Positions 14,733 to 25,955 of a stretch of 64,000 nt of DNA are shown one piece after another. Below the pieces are notes generated by a model, which saw only the letters and a list, made by a program, of their open reading frames with translations, was not told the DNA's origin and searched no databases. The stretch spans positions 191,001 through 255,000 of the forward strand of contig OX940863.1 of NCBI GenBank assembly GCA_954871525.1, given 5' to 3'. Both the position numbers and the translations under genes were made by a program. Within the stretch, counting starts at the first letter, position 1; each line of letters starts with the position of its first letter. The DNA comes from Parietaria judaica. Lineage: Eukaryota; Streptophyta; Magnoliopsida; Rosales; Urticaceae.

Positions 14733-15810
14733 TCACTCTGGAATAATTTGTTCGCCATCGGCATCGGCTTCCATGTCAATTTGCGGCTTGGATGGGCCTT
14801 GGGATCCGGGAGCCTGCTTCTTCTTGATTCTGCTCACAGTGTCGTCGATCCTCAGAAGCATGCACGCTGCTTCAATCGCCGTCTTAAACGTCTGTGCCTT
14901 CACACTGTACGCGTCCCATATCTGTTGACCAACGCGTCGTTTGTATATCAACACAATTATCAAATCACACCAAGCAGAAAACAATTATCTAGAGCTTCCC
15001 AGAAAACAATTATATACAAACTATGCTAAATAGGTAAGCTCCCAAGCAGTGGGAGGAGCCCGGGGCTCTGACCGCGTGCCTGTTGAATAAAGAGTCGGCG
15101 ACTCATAGGCAGTGGCTTGGTTAAGGGAACCATACCTTTCTCTCTTGCATGTCAGTAATTGCTCCAGTGTTTTCATCGATGCCAATCCATGCGTTTTCAT
15201 CAGTCATCAAGTTCACGAACTAAGAAGGCACGCAAATAGTTACACACCTTCCTTGCAGAGCAGTCATGGTCCGGATCACATTGACCCCGCAATTCTATGC
15301 TAAAGTCCGTGGTATCGCCTCAAAAGCTATGGTAGCAGCTTCATAAGGCCACTGTCACACAAAATCAACATAAGAGAATAAATAAAAAGATCCAAATATC
15401 AGGAAAATCAACGTGAAACTTAAATACAGATAGCATCATGCAAAAGGCCACATCTATATTCTTTTTAACAAATGTCGATGATGCACAAGGCGAAGAGCAC
15501 AGTTTTACCTTCTCGATGCCTCCAACAGATGAGCTCTTTTGCTTTAATATAGCAGATACAGTCAACTCCGTAGCGCCGCCTCCAGGTACAAGCTTCGGGT
15601 TTTTAATTATGTTCCTCGCTACAGACATGGCATCCTGAAATGAAAAAAGCCTAAATGCATAACATAAAAATTAAACGCGAAGCAAATTAGAGGATCTTAT
15701 CATCAGAGATCATACCTGGAAATTTCTTTCAACTTCATTCAGCAAATCCTTACTGGCACCTCTTAAAAGAACCGTGCAAGCTTTTGGTTCTTTGCAATCA
15801 ACAGACACTA
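14733..15810 (-). pseudogene. CCT3: T-complex protein 1 gamma subunit (CCT3) 3' fragment, non-functional
   Basis: Minus-strand exons at about 15716-15808 (VDCKEPKACTVLLRGASKD, LLNEVERNFQ), 15509-15634 (NIIKNPKLVPGGGATELTV), 15248-15351 (WPYEAATIAFEAIPRTLA), 15136-15219 ([18 protein letters not shown]) and 14733-14921 (IWDAYSVKAQTFKTAIEAA, CMLLRIDDTVSRIKKKQAP, ending GEQIIPE plus stop). They follow the C-terminal third of the cytosolic chaperonin subunit in order. A TAG at 15295-15297 replaces the Gln of LAQNCG, and the exon 15248-15351 to 15136-15219 junction is out of phase. Everything upstream of about residue 380 of the normal protein is missing. The fragment ends at about 15810, where bHLH153-type sequence begins. 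Confidence 0.85.
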
Positions 15811-16788
15811 ATATCGGGTTTTTTCTCCTCGTCAATTGTGAAATGCTATTATTTAGATACATGTATTTTCTTACTGAATATGTTGTGATAATAGGGTGAA
15901 GACGGGATAGATGCACGAAAGATAAACGAACACAAAAGGAGCCCGTGCTCCATAGACCAAAACACTTTTCCGTCTCTTCCGGCCAAACGACAAAAGCCTG
16001 ATTTTTCGGTTTCCACTAAGGTATATATTCATTTTGTCTTTCGGGGCGCAAATTCTTTGTAATCTCCGCTTAGTTCGATTGACATGACGGACTCTTGTGG
16101 CCTGCAAACTGCGACTGATTTGTTGAGCATTGGCATTAGGAGAGAAAAGAGAGTGTTGGTGCAAAGATTGTAGCTTTACAGCTGCTAGTGTCACCAAACG
16201 GAAAGGTAATATGCTCATGACTTGCTCGGTTGACAACTCATTTGAGAATTATCGATTCAACAGTACTTATCTCTGCTTTTATAACTTGCGTGTAGACTGA
16301 CACGGATTCTGTCCTTTCGGTGGCGATGAAATACATACAATTTCTCCATGAGCAAATTAAGGTTCGGCTGATCGTCTCGAGTTCCGCAGTAATACACGGT
16401 GTTTGATTTTGTGCTCCCTTAATAGGTTTTGAGCGCACCGTACCTCCAAAGCGTAGCGGCAGCTGAGCTACAGGTAAGCAGAGATCAATGATTAAATGAT
16501 TGAAATTGAAAGCATCCCTGAAATTTGTGACATTGAAAGCACCTAATTTAGTTGGCTGAAATGAAGCATCACACCAAGTGCCCTTCCGCACAGAACAGAA
16601 CAGAACAGATCAGTCAGCTGAAGAACATTATTCTTGGTATTTTGCAGGAAGTAGAGCCGTACAGCCTGAGTGAGAAGCAGGGGTTTGTGCGTCGTTCCCG
16701 TTTCGTGCACACACGGAGTGGCGCGGATATTTGGGCTCCGATCAAGAATACTAGTCCCAAGTATGAGAATTCAGTCTCACGAGTATGA
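15811..16788 (+). pseudogene. Second, 5'-truncated copy of the bHLH153-like gene
   Basis: Similarity to the bHLH153 gene starts inside its first intron (about 13000 there) and runs past the stop to about 16882. Copied exons are 15895-16020, 16140-16205, 16296-16361, 16426-16473 and 16648-16788, all with GT/AG borders kept. The first coding exon is absent, and the downstream ATG is changed to ATA at 15922-15924. In the last exon a 4-bp gain (after SLS) and a 13-bp loss shift and then restore the frame, replacing the conserved [12 protein letters not shown] with unrelated residues before GADIWAPIKNTSPKYENSV. There is no start codon at the usual place. It is probably dead but could still be transcribed. 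Confidence 0.85.
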
Positions 16789-16882
16789 TAGTGTTAGCAT
16801 TAGAAATGAAATAGTGATACTTGTTTTGTTTTATGATTGAACACTTATATGAATCCTCAAATGTTTATAAACTAATTTACTG

Positions 16883-17693
16883 CTCAATCCCAATTAAAAT
16901 TAAAATTCCGAAGAATTATTGATTAAATATTCAAGTTGACATTTTCAACATGGATCTGGTGCGAATAATATCTGCGACGGCACAGCCTGGAAATGACATG
17001 AGTTAAGAGAAGAGAAGACTAGAGGAAATAACATGAGTTATAACAAATAAGTTGAGTATTCTGATATAATTTACGGCATTCTAGATAATGTGATTACTTC
17101 TCAACTTGTACAGAAGAATTCAAATGATATACATTTTTATTATTTATTTACATAGAAAATGAATATATTTTTGTTTAATTATTTTGCATTATTTATGTAG
17201 ACCATACCATAGATTGTACATTGTTTTAAGTCGACTCATATATATATACATCGCAAGCTCCATAACTATTTTTTATTTTTATTTTTATTTTTTATGATTC
17301 ACTATAAAAAATAAAAAAATGAGTGTAGGAAGTTGAAAAGACTATTTATTTAGCCTCTATTTACAATGTCACTCACTCTATTGCTTCTCTACATGTCGTT
17401 CGTAGTGTTTTCTACTTTGATTGTTTCACTGACTGTGGTTTGGATATGTTTCTCTTTTTGTAAATTTAGAATATTATGTTTAAATAAAAGCAAATGCATA
17501 TGGAGAAAGAAGAAGGTGACCGACCTTGGTGTTTGACAATGGGAGCAGAGGCCAGTGAAACTCAGATTCTCGTTGCTGCAATCAAATACAAATACCCCCA
17601 TGACCATCATCATTATTATTCCTTTTATTGTCGTCGACTCGTGATAATGGGATATTGCTTGCTTGCTCTCGATTCCTCGTCGCTTTCAATTAA

Positions 17694-17733
<40 letters not shown>

Positions 17734-18094
17734 TTTTACTTCAGGAAATGAGAGACAGATACCCTTGCTTTTAAGCTTGTCGTTTCTCTATCATTATGCT
17801 TACTTACTTGTCAGATTCGACTCCTTTCACTCCTAACTTTACTTAAACTCTTCTTGTCTCCTCACCTTAAACACTCATTTTCCTTGTTGTCCTTTACAGT
17901 AAGTGCATTGTCTGTCTTAAAAGTAAAACAAGTCAAAATATCGTTTTTACATGCTCGAGAAATATGACGACAACAACTCAAGATTCAGTCTCATTCTCGT
18001 TTTTGTACACAGCCATTTCACACAAGGCTAAAACTTAAAATTAACAAACTAACAAAAATATATTAAAAAATCGTCATATGTCCAAGCCAGAGTG
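16883..18094. other. Non-coding spacer
   Basis: AT-rich, with an (ATA)n run at about 17693-17730 and several short poly-T tracts. No exon recognised on either strand. The right end includes the 3' UTR of FKBP16-3. Confidence 0.6.
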
Positions 18095-18960
18095 TTATTC
18101 CTCGTCCGCTTCTAGCCCCGGAATGTACTCCAAACTCACGTCGAACACCACCGGGCTGTTTGCAGCCACCCTTGGCCTTCCCGGCGCCGAGTTCAGCCCT
18201 TTTGGAAATGCCAACTGACATAAAAATGTGTCACCAAACAATTATCTAAATCTGCTGTTGTAACTTGTTTTCCATGTTTGTGTTTCTTACAGGTCCGGGA
18301 ATGTACAGTCGCCGTTTGCCACCCGCTCTCATGGTCAAAATCCCTTCATCAAGTCCTTTGATCACCTGTTCCACTTAACCATTACAACGCATATACTATG
18401 ATATTAGCAGTCCATTTTCTTGAAACGCAAATAATTCCGGTCACCTGACCGGATCCGACACGGAAGATGTAGGGCAGGCCCTTCTCCAGTGAGCTGAAGA
18501 AAGTGAAAAAGTGAAGAAAGTTGACATCTTTCATTGAAATGTAATTACAAAAAAGGCGATTAATTATGTGATTATCTGCTATAACCTGTCAAAAACCTGT
18601 CCTGATGGAACCATGGCCACATAATTAGCAGCAACCTGCAGTAACCAAGACATTAAAAACCACACATTTCATAGCCATCGTTGAATCAATGACTTCTTTA
18701 GCAAGCAATCACTTATGTCTTCAACAACCAGAAGCAAATGTTGAATCAGACCAGTTAAGATGGAGTATGGCAGACCTGAAAACCAACCGGCGGGGTCGGA
18801 CCTGCGCCAACTTTAATGTCCTTGTACTGCAACCCCGATTCCGTGGTCACCATATCCACCTTTATTCCAAGCAACCGTTAGTCATTCTTTATCATGATTA
18901 TTTCCACATACAACACAATACCTCCACTATTTGTGACCAATTTACATATATAATTACAAG

Positions 18961-19035
<75 letters not shown>

Positions 19036-19411
19036 CAATCTCACCATACATTTTCAAGTTCCTTTTGGCAAGCATCATCGCAAAGCATGGGCTTTTCCTC
19101 TTCTGGCAACCCAGCTGCATTTGCAAAACGACCAAAAGTCTCCAAAAACGACACAGTCGACAAAGCTCCAACGCCAAATAACACCACTTGTCTGCGCTTA
19201 CTCGTCGTCTCCAACACATCCCAATGCGAACCTGAGCATCGAGTGATTAGGCTCTGGCTTCTCCCGGCTTTTTTGGCAAAATTACAACAGCCTACCAAAA
19301 AATGTCTGCTTGTCAGAACAGAAAGCTCTCAGCTTTTTTTAATGGTAAAAAACATTAGAGAGGGTGTTACATACGGAGTTGAAGAAGCAGAGTTGAGGTG
19401 AAGGAAGCCAT
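18095..19411 (-). CDS. FKBP16-3: FKBP16-3-like peptidyl-prolyl isomerase, thylakoid lumen
   Basis: Seven exons on the minus strand: 19375-19411, 19050-19291, 18776-18859, 18586-18635, 18445-18493, 18291-18365 and 18095-18214. They total 218 residues with all phases consistent. The N-terminus (MASFTSTLLLQL) is a plastid transit peptide. It is followed by a twin-arginine lumen signal, KRRQVVLFGVGAL, with a cleavage-like ANAAG. The FKBP domain includes LQYKDIKVGAGPTPPVGF, VAANYVAMVPSGQVFDSSLE, GQVIKGLDEGILTMRAGGKR and RLYIPGPLAFPKGL, then VVFDVSLEYIPGLEADEE. The sequence follows Arabidopsis At2g43560 closely. The family folds proline peptide bonds, but many lumenal members have weak activity. 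The gene starts 273 bp from VIPP1, divergently transcribed. Confidence 0.92.
18965..19034. repeat. (TA)n(GA)n compound microsatellite in an FKBP16-3 intron
   Basis: About 35 bp of TA followed by about 35 bp of GA. It sits only 15 bp from the exon border at 19050, just after the donor site on the minus strand. Confidence 0.95.
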
Positions 19412-19684
19412 GGCTGGGTTTGGGAGGAAACTGGAAAAGTCAAGATGGGAAATGGATAAAGATATAAATCTTTGGTTGTTAATGCTCGGACAGGGACGAC
19501 CCCATTCCAAAAGGGATCAAAACGACATGTCGGTTATTGAGCTCAGTGCTCGTCGGGTCGGGTCGGGTCGGGTCGGTGATAGAGAGTCCGGAAAGGGAAG
19601 GGAAGGCTGAGGACCAGAAACGCCGAATTCCGAATCAATCTACTCTCACAACTCCGATCAATTCAAGCTCGAACCTTTGTAAGA
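19412..19684. promoter_or_regulatory. Shared divergent promoter of FKBP16-3 and VIPP1
   Basis: The 273 bp between the two start codons must hold both promoters and both 5' UTRs. No TATA box is evident on either side. A (GGGTC)n run lies at about 19555-19577 (CGGGTCGGGTCGGGTCGG). That both neighbours encode chloroplast proteins makes joint expression plausible; this is inference. Confidence 0.55.
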
Positions 19685-20482
19685 ATGGCTGCGAAAGCAC
19701 AGATATTTACGGGATTGCCCTTGCCGTCGTCTTCGTCCTCCAATGGTGGCAGACACACCCTCTGTGTGGCCACCAAGACGACACCTCTCAGCCTCACCAC
19801 GTCCTTTCTCGCCGGCAGAGGTTCGTTTTCTCCAATAATTTCGTACTGTGATTGAGATCGGAAAAGATGTTTCCGACTATACAATCACAATCTACTCGAA
19901 TTTCAGAGTGTCAACACGTCACACTGATGCCCTGAAATGAAATGTGAAAATGGACTAAATCTCTGCTCAAAATCTGACTTCACTTGAATCTTTGGTTGCA
20001 TAGATATTGCTTAACGAACTCATAAGCTAAATAATACCTATTCAAGTTTCAAAACTGCTTTGAGAGCTGAGTTATAAGTTCAGAACTGAGTGTGTAAACT
20101 AATTTCGCTGTCAAACATTCTCGTTCATTGCTGTAGCGGGAGCATTGTATGTGGAGGTGATACGATCCGCTCCGTTGAAGAAACAGCGTGGTGGTGCGCG
20201 CATGAATCTCTTTGATCGCTTTGCCAGAGTTGTCAAGGTGACGGCTTCTGAAAATAAATCTACTTATGGATGTCCCCGTAACACGAGTTTAATTAATATT
20301 GTATCCCGTTCCCTTCCCACTTGCAGTCATATGCGAATGCAGTCATAACTTCCTTTGAAGATCCTGAGAAAATTTTGGAGCAAACGGTTCTTGAAATGAA
20401 TGACGATTTAACGAAGATGCGGCAGGCTACAGCACAGGTAAGCTTCGTCTTTTTCTTTTTTTTTACCATTATATTTACTTTT

Positions 20483-20516
<34 letters not shown>

Positions 20517-22467
20517 TCTCTTACTCTTAATAAGGTGTTGGCATCTCAAAAACGACTCGAGAATAAGTACAAAGCTGCTCAACAAGCTTCCGAGGAATGG
20601 TACTGCTACTGCAAAGCAATGAATTATCCTTTTATTCACTTTAAAACAATCATAAAGTATTTAACGTTTCGGTTAATTGTACTATCTAGGTACCGCAAGG
20701 CACAATTCGCCTTGGAGAAAGGAGATGAAGGACTTGCACGTGAAGCTCTGAAGAGGCGTAAATCATTTGCAGTACGTTCTGAATCCCTAGCGTAGCGGAT
20801 CATGTTCTTTTTTTAATCTATTTGTTCATTAAGTATCTTTATTCCCGTCTTGTTCCTTTTCAGGATAATGCCAATTCTTTGAAAGCCCAACTTGATCAAC
20901 AGAAAGGTGTTGTGGAAAACCTTGTTTCGAATACACGGGTAAGCTAAAGTTTGTCTTTCCTAGTTATTGACTATTTCGGAAATTTTAGTTCTGTTAATGC
21001 AAAATGATCTTGTTACTCTACCATTCGTATGATATGGCCCCGAGAGTTTAAGCTTCGTGTCGTTTGATTATTTAGCGTCGTTTATTTTTATGTTGTCGTA
21101 TTTAATTAAGTAAGTTGGGTCTTAGGATATTTTTGTTGAGTTGTCGTTTTTATTTTATTTTTTTTAATTATTTAATTATGTTATTAGGTTAATTAATTAA
21201 GTTAGAGGCTTTATTTAGTCGGACCCGGTCCGACCCATTAGGTTGTAATTCATTGCTCTATTTAATAGAGCTTTGATTAATGAAAAGGCAGCCAATAAAC
21301 ATTCAAAAACTTAATCTCTCAGAGATTGGGTTTGTGAGTGTTGGCCGAAATTTCCTAAATTCCCATTTCGAGTTATCGATCTTTCGGGCACGTATCATAG
21401 TACTTATTTACCATCGTATGAATTGCTTTTCGGTAGCTTCTGGAGAGCAAGATACAGGAAGCAAGGTCCAAGAAAGATACCCTGAAAGCCCGTGCGCAGT
21501 CTGCAAAGTTTGTCCCGGAAGCCAACATTTCCATTTTTTCTCTCCTTCCAATATGTTATCTCCTTCTAATGATTGTGTTTTTGTTTCCTTAGGACCGCAA
21601 CAAAAGTGAGTGAGTTGTTGGGGAACGTTAATACAAGTAGTGCTCTTTCGGCTTTTGATAAAATGGAAGAGAAAGGTAAAGAGTACTTAAACCTCTGAAA
21701 CCCTTAGTTGAGCAAATAACATGATATTTACATGTTTATTATAACATTGGTTGTTATATTGTTACAGTGATGGCTATGGAGTCCGAAGCAGAAGCGCTAG
21801 GCCAGCTAACTGCTGATGATTTGGAAGGAAAGGTAAGCACGTAAAATCCCGATTCACATCGCTAGCGTAACTGGATTTATTTTAACTTCTGTTCTCAATG
21901 ATCAATCAGCTACGCAGTGGATGATTAGTTTAAATTTTCATATATCGTAGTTTCATTTTCCCGTGACATCTAATAACTCATGATTACGAACGACGTTATT
22001 GCAGTTTGCAATGCTAGAAGGCTCATCGGTGGATGATGATTTGGCAGACTTGAAGAAAGAGCTTTCTGGTAGCTCAAAGGTATGTCTTTTAGGGTTGAAA
22101 TTTTGGGCCTTGTGTAAACCACGAAGTGAAGTTTCGATTTCAAGAACCCAAAACCGAAATCGGAAACAATTTGATCTGATTTTGGCGTTAACCAAAATTT
22201 GGATTTTTTGCAACCAGACATTCGGGTTTCCTGTTTTTGACCATTTTTTCTGGGGTTTTCTCCAAAGGGCTAATGAGTCATCCTAGTATGTGCTAGCAAT
22301 CGGAAAATGCGTCTTTCTTTTTTTTGCTGACTTTGACCACCGAACAGAAAGGAGAACTTCCACCGGGAAGACCGGCAGCTTCTAGCAGCAGCACACCGTA
22401 CCCATTTCAAGATGCTGAGATCGAGAGAGAACTCAAGGAATTGCGACAGAAGGCCAAGGACTTTTAA
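19685..22467 (+). CDS. VIPP1: VIPP1/IM30, chloroplast membrane-associated 30-kDa protein (PspA family)
   Basis: Eleven exons: 19685-19820, 20137-20237, 20327-20437, 20535-20599, 20690-20771, 20864-20938, 21437-21507, 21593-21675, 21768-21832, 22005-22079 and 22348-22467. They give 327 residues in frame. A Ser/Thr-rich transit peptide ([19 protein letters not shown]) leads to the PspA/IM30 coiled-coil domain: [79 protein letters not shown]. The Vipp1-specific C-terminal tail ends [20 protein letters not shown]. The family builds ESCRT-III-like rings and rods on the inner envelope and thylakoids and is needed for thylakoid upkeep. Intron 6 carries a probable solo LTR, and intron 3 a (GT)n run. 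Nothing in the coding sequence looks damaged. Confidence 0.95.
20484..20513. repeat. (GT)n microsatellite in a VIPP1 intron
   Basis: About 14 GT/TG units, 21 bp before the exon that starts at 20535. It overlaps the usual branch-point and polypyrimidine region. Confidence 0.9.
21030..21413 (+). mobile_element. Probable solo LTR inside VIPP1 intron 6 (384 bp)
   Basis: The segment begins TGATATGGCC and ends TTTACCA. It is flanked by TCGTA on both sides (21025-21029 and 21414-21418), the expected 5-bp duplication. Inside, a CTATTTAATAGAGC stretch and AATGAAAA signals resemble an LTR R/U5 region. No internal retrotransposon genes remain. The borders rest on TG..CA plus the 5-bp repeat only. Confidence 0.5.
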
Positions 22468-23220
22468 GCTCGGGAACTCAGGTTCGCTTCAAAGTCGAGC
22501 GCTTAACGTTTGTATAGTTAAATCCAATCCAATTTAGATACTAGATTAAAACCAGAATCGATTCGAATAGATTGTCTCTGCGTGTCGTGTATTGGAGATT
22601 TGTGTTGTTTTAATTCAAATGTAAAAGCGACTGTTATTACCGCAAAAGGATAAGATCAGTTTTGACATGTCGTTGACCATTCCCAGTTTGAATATTAAGG
22701 ACACGTCATCATAAAGGAGACAGTTCAATTCAAAAGAGTGACTTCAAGTAGCTTGCAGCATACGCAAAACAAAGCAAGGCATTACGATGCGAGGAAAGTG
22801 GAATGAAACTTACATAAGCAAGACTAATTGTAATTTATTTTACAAATATGAAATACCAAGTCAATATAAGATGAGATTAGTCCCTCCAAATATACCTCTG
22901 AACTAAAACTTAGAGAAAACTGGTCTAATTTCATTACTTACTTAATATATATAAACCTCACACATGACATGTTACAATATCATATGAGACTGAGTGGCAT
23001 GGCATATATGCTGTTAAATATGGAATGGGACACTCTGTTAGTTGAAAAGTTGAACGTCCAAACTAGCGAGTTTCCTTATATGCCCTTTCTCAATACAAAC
23101 AAAGTCAATACAAGACTATTTCAAGTCAACAAACTATTCCTATAAATAAGCGACGAGGCTCTACAAACTCCTCACACAACACAACACAACAAAACAAAGC
23201 TCATTCATACTCTCAAAGGC
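22468..23220. other. Spacer and promoter region before the first PIP gene
   Basis: AT-rich, with no exon recognised. The end contains a TATA box and a CA-rich leader (CACAACACAACACAAC) just before the PIP start codon. Confidence 0.6.
23141..23148 (+). promoter_or_regulatory. TATA box of the first PIP gene
   Basis: TATAAATA lies 80 bp upstream of the ATG at 23221, a normal distance for a plant promoter with a leader of about 50 nt. Confidence 0.65.
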
Positions 23221-23427
23221 ATGAAGTTCCAAACTCAAAACGCTGTCTTTCTCATTGCCTTTCTCATCATGGTCTGTCTGGCCGTGATGTTGAGTGTGAC
23301 CGAAGCCAGCCGAGTTTTGGCCGAGGATTTTGCGAGAGCCAATCACATCGAGACGCCCAGCTCGAGGATGTCTTTCTGGCTCCAAAGTCTGGTGTCGGGT
23401 CCCAGTCCCAGAGGCCCGGGTCACTGA
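23221..23427 (+). CDS. PAMP-induced secreted peptide (PIP/PIPL) precursor 1
   Basis: Single exon, 68 residues. A hydrophobic signal peptide (AVFLIAFLIMVCLAVMLSV) is followed by a short variable region. The C-terminus is exactly SGPSPRGPGH, the SGPSxxGxGH signature of PIP peptides. In Arabidopsis PIP1 and PIP2, the peptide released from this end, with hydroxyprolines, is sensed at the cell surface by receptor kinase RLK7 and amplifies immunity. The motif stands immediately before the TGA, as in the family. A TATA box lies 80 bp upstream. A second, different precursor with the same end lies 2.3 kb downstream. Which PIP or PIPL it corresponds to cannot be told from the sequence alone. Confidence 0.9.
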   Translation: MKFQTQNAVFLIAFLIMVCLAVMLSVTEASRVLAEDFARANHIETPSSRMSFWLQSLVSGPSPRGPGH

Positions 23428-23789
23428 TCACCATGCATAGGCCTGTCTCTGTGTTACAATATTTAGCATATATAATACAAAATCATTCTTTTGTTGGATT
23501 ACTTACAGTACTGTCGTTAGATATATACATATGTTTGTATATCATAAGAATCTTTTTGCTCGGTTCTTGTCAACTATAAATACAGCAAACATAATTTGAT
23601 GGCGTATATATATATATTGAAAAGTGTGTGATGTGAGTACAGCCTCTCTTCTTCCTTCCCATTCATCAATTCGCTGGAATATGGCCTACGGTATAATTAA
23701 TATCGTCTGTTTTATATCTACGTAGACTAGTTTGTGAAGAAATAAACTTGATGATACATATATATTGTATTTCATGTTGCTCAGACTCT

Positions 23790-23830
<41 letters not shown>

Positions 23831-25739
23831 TACCGGATCTGTGAGATGTAAACATAAACAACAAGATGGTAGCTAATTAAGCGGACGAGTCCCTCGATTT
23901 GTTTATGTTAATCCGTGGACCGTCTTATGTCTGCTTATGTAATGCATCGGAGGATTAATTAGCTTGAATTAATTAATAATACAAATCATTGATCAATTAG
24001 TTATTAATTATAATTGAAAACATGTATTGGATTAGGAATTAAGCTTGTTAATCTCAAGAGTAGAAAAGTATATATAATCATAAACTCAAGGCGGAAGATT
24101 AATTAATTAATTAATTAATTAATTAATAGGTGCGAGGCCGTGTTATATAGTTAATATCAGTCTAGCTTCGTGATACATAAATCATATTGTCGTTTAGCTT
24201 GTAAAACACGTGTTGGAAAAATGGGAACCACAACACAACAAGCTTGTGTACATGTATGATCATCTGCTATTTATTAATACGGAATTATAGCTATGCAATG
24301 CATTAATATATCAATTAAAGAAAATAATTAACTAGTGTAGTTTTGAGCTTTGAATGAAGTAAAATGGAAGTCATGTCATGAACTAATAAGTGAGAATGCA
24401 CTTCGCGCTTAGCCCCATTTTGTTAATCATTATTCAACTAGTTATTTATCAGTCAATCAATATTGTATATGTTTTTTCTCGTGCAAAACATTTCTTTTAT
24501 TCAAATTAAAATTAAAATTAAAATTATTAATTAGGAGAATAGGTGTTCCCCGGTCACGTCGCATATTGTCAAGGACGTGCCCACATCTCTAGCTAACAGT
24601 AGTGACTGTGGGCAATATTAAGATACATACGATGAACGTTATTTATTTTTAGAATGATATGATGAATATTAAGTTAAACATCAATAAACAATGAACATTA
24701 GTAGAAATGTTATATTTCACTAAATTGTTTTATTTTTATTTTTAATTCTTAAAGTTATTATTTAGTATATTAATTAATGGGACTAAATATTTACATATGG
24801 ATTTTCTGAAAATATATAGTCTTATTATTTTATCGAAGTGGATGATATGGATTTTTGACCAGTCAAGATTGGGACCAAAGTACAATACAATTAATTAATT
24901 CCACATAGCTTCGCCGAACCAACCGGGCATTGGCGAGTTTCGGTCCCAACTTTTGTTACTAGATAATGAATTTCCCATATATATAATTTTCTTCATAAAT
25001 TTGGATCCACGTACGCGTCATCCATTAATGTTTTTGTATTGGTAATCTAACAGATTTTGTTATAAATTAAACCTAAGATATTGTTGATCTAGTCTTTAAG
25101 ACTTCCATTCATCTTCCCACTATAAATAACAGAAGCAGATACATAACATATGTATCCCAAAACTAATATTATTTAAAAATGTTGACTAAAAAAAAATAAA
25201 AACTGAGCCCAACAATGCTTGACCAAGCAAGCACTACACAAGTACAAACCCTCCCCTTAGCTATAGATTATGCATGCATGTTTGTGTCAGTGTGAACACA
25301 GTAACGACAAAACCCCATGCACGTGTGAACGCACTTCATCTTTAGTCTGTGAAACGCAAGTCGTGTGATCTCAAATCGCCCTTTCTCAGGTAACGACAAA
25401 ACCCACAATATATATATATATATATATGAAGTGTAGCGGTGTTGTTGACACTATCAATCAAATCAACACATAACCGGCCTTTCAGTTTCAAACTTCAGTT
25501 TAGCAAATGGGTAAAATCGTATTAAAAAAAAAAAAAAAAAAAAAAGGCATTCTTCGGGCTTCGTCAACACGGTTAATCCTTAAGGCCCACCGACCAAAAG
25601 CCCAAATAAAGCCTATATATATACACCTCTCTTCTCTTCCCTACACAAATTCTCACACTCAACTCGAATCAATCAATCTTCATTCTTCACCCACTACTAA
25701 AGTTTACAAATATATCTAAATTTATTTAATATATATAAG
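23428..25739. other. Long AT-rich spacer between the two PIP genes
   Basis: Contains the 3' region of the first gene, (TA)n at about 23792-23826, (TTAA)n at about 24100-24128, (TA)n near 25411-25428 and an A-run at 25523-25544. No further exon or peptide motif was found on either strand. Confidence 0.6.
25613..25622 (+). promoter_or_regulatory. TATA box of the second PIP gene
   Basis: CTATATATAT, about 120 bp upstream of the ATG at 25740, with a CT-rich leader after it. Confidence 0.55.
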
Positions 25740-25955
25740 ATGAATTCCTCTGCAATGAAAGCCCTTCTCGTCGTTATATTTGTTGCTGTAGCCTTAATCA
25801 GCGGAGCTGGTCCGGCGGTGGCGGGGCGGAGCTTGGCCGGAGATTTTGTGGTGGCGGCGATAAAGCAAAACTGTGGATTTGATAACGCGGCGAAGCTGGC
25901 TTGTTGGTTCGAACGCCTCTCGTCGGGTCCAAGCCCTCGTGGTCAAGGTCACTAG
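25740..25955 (+). CDS. PAMP-induced secreted peptide (PIP/PIPL) precursor 2
   Basis: Single exon, 71 residues. The signal peptide MKALLVVIFVAVALISGAGP follows a short MNSSA lead; a start at the second Met (25755) is possible. The middle is variable and contains two Cys (NCGFDNAAKLACWF), unusual for a short linear-peptide precursor. The end is SGPSPRGQGH before TAG, differing from the upstream gene's motif only at the P/Q position. The tandem arrangement and shared motif suggest paralogues, but the rest of the two precursors has little in common. Expected to be secreted, processed and perceived at the cell surface, as for the family. Confidence 0.9.
   Translation: MNSSAMKALLVVIFVAVALISGAGPAVAGRSLAGDFVVAAIKQNCGFDNAAKLACWFERLSSGPSPRGQGH

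Noticed and set aside
15112..15638. Plus-strand frames of 63-66 residues over the CCT3 fragment
   Set aside because: Antisense to the recognisable CCT3 exons.
17389..17751. Short frames with (III)n or Met/Phe-rich sequence
   Set aside because: Derived from (ATA)n repeats and AT-rich DNA. No homology or splice context.
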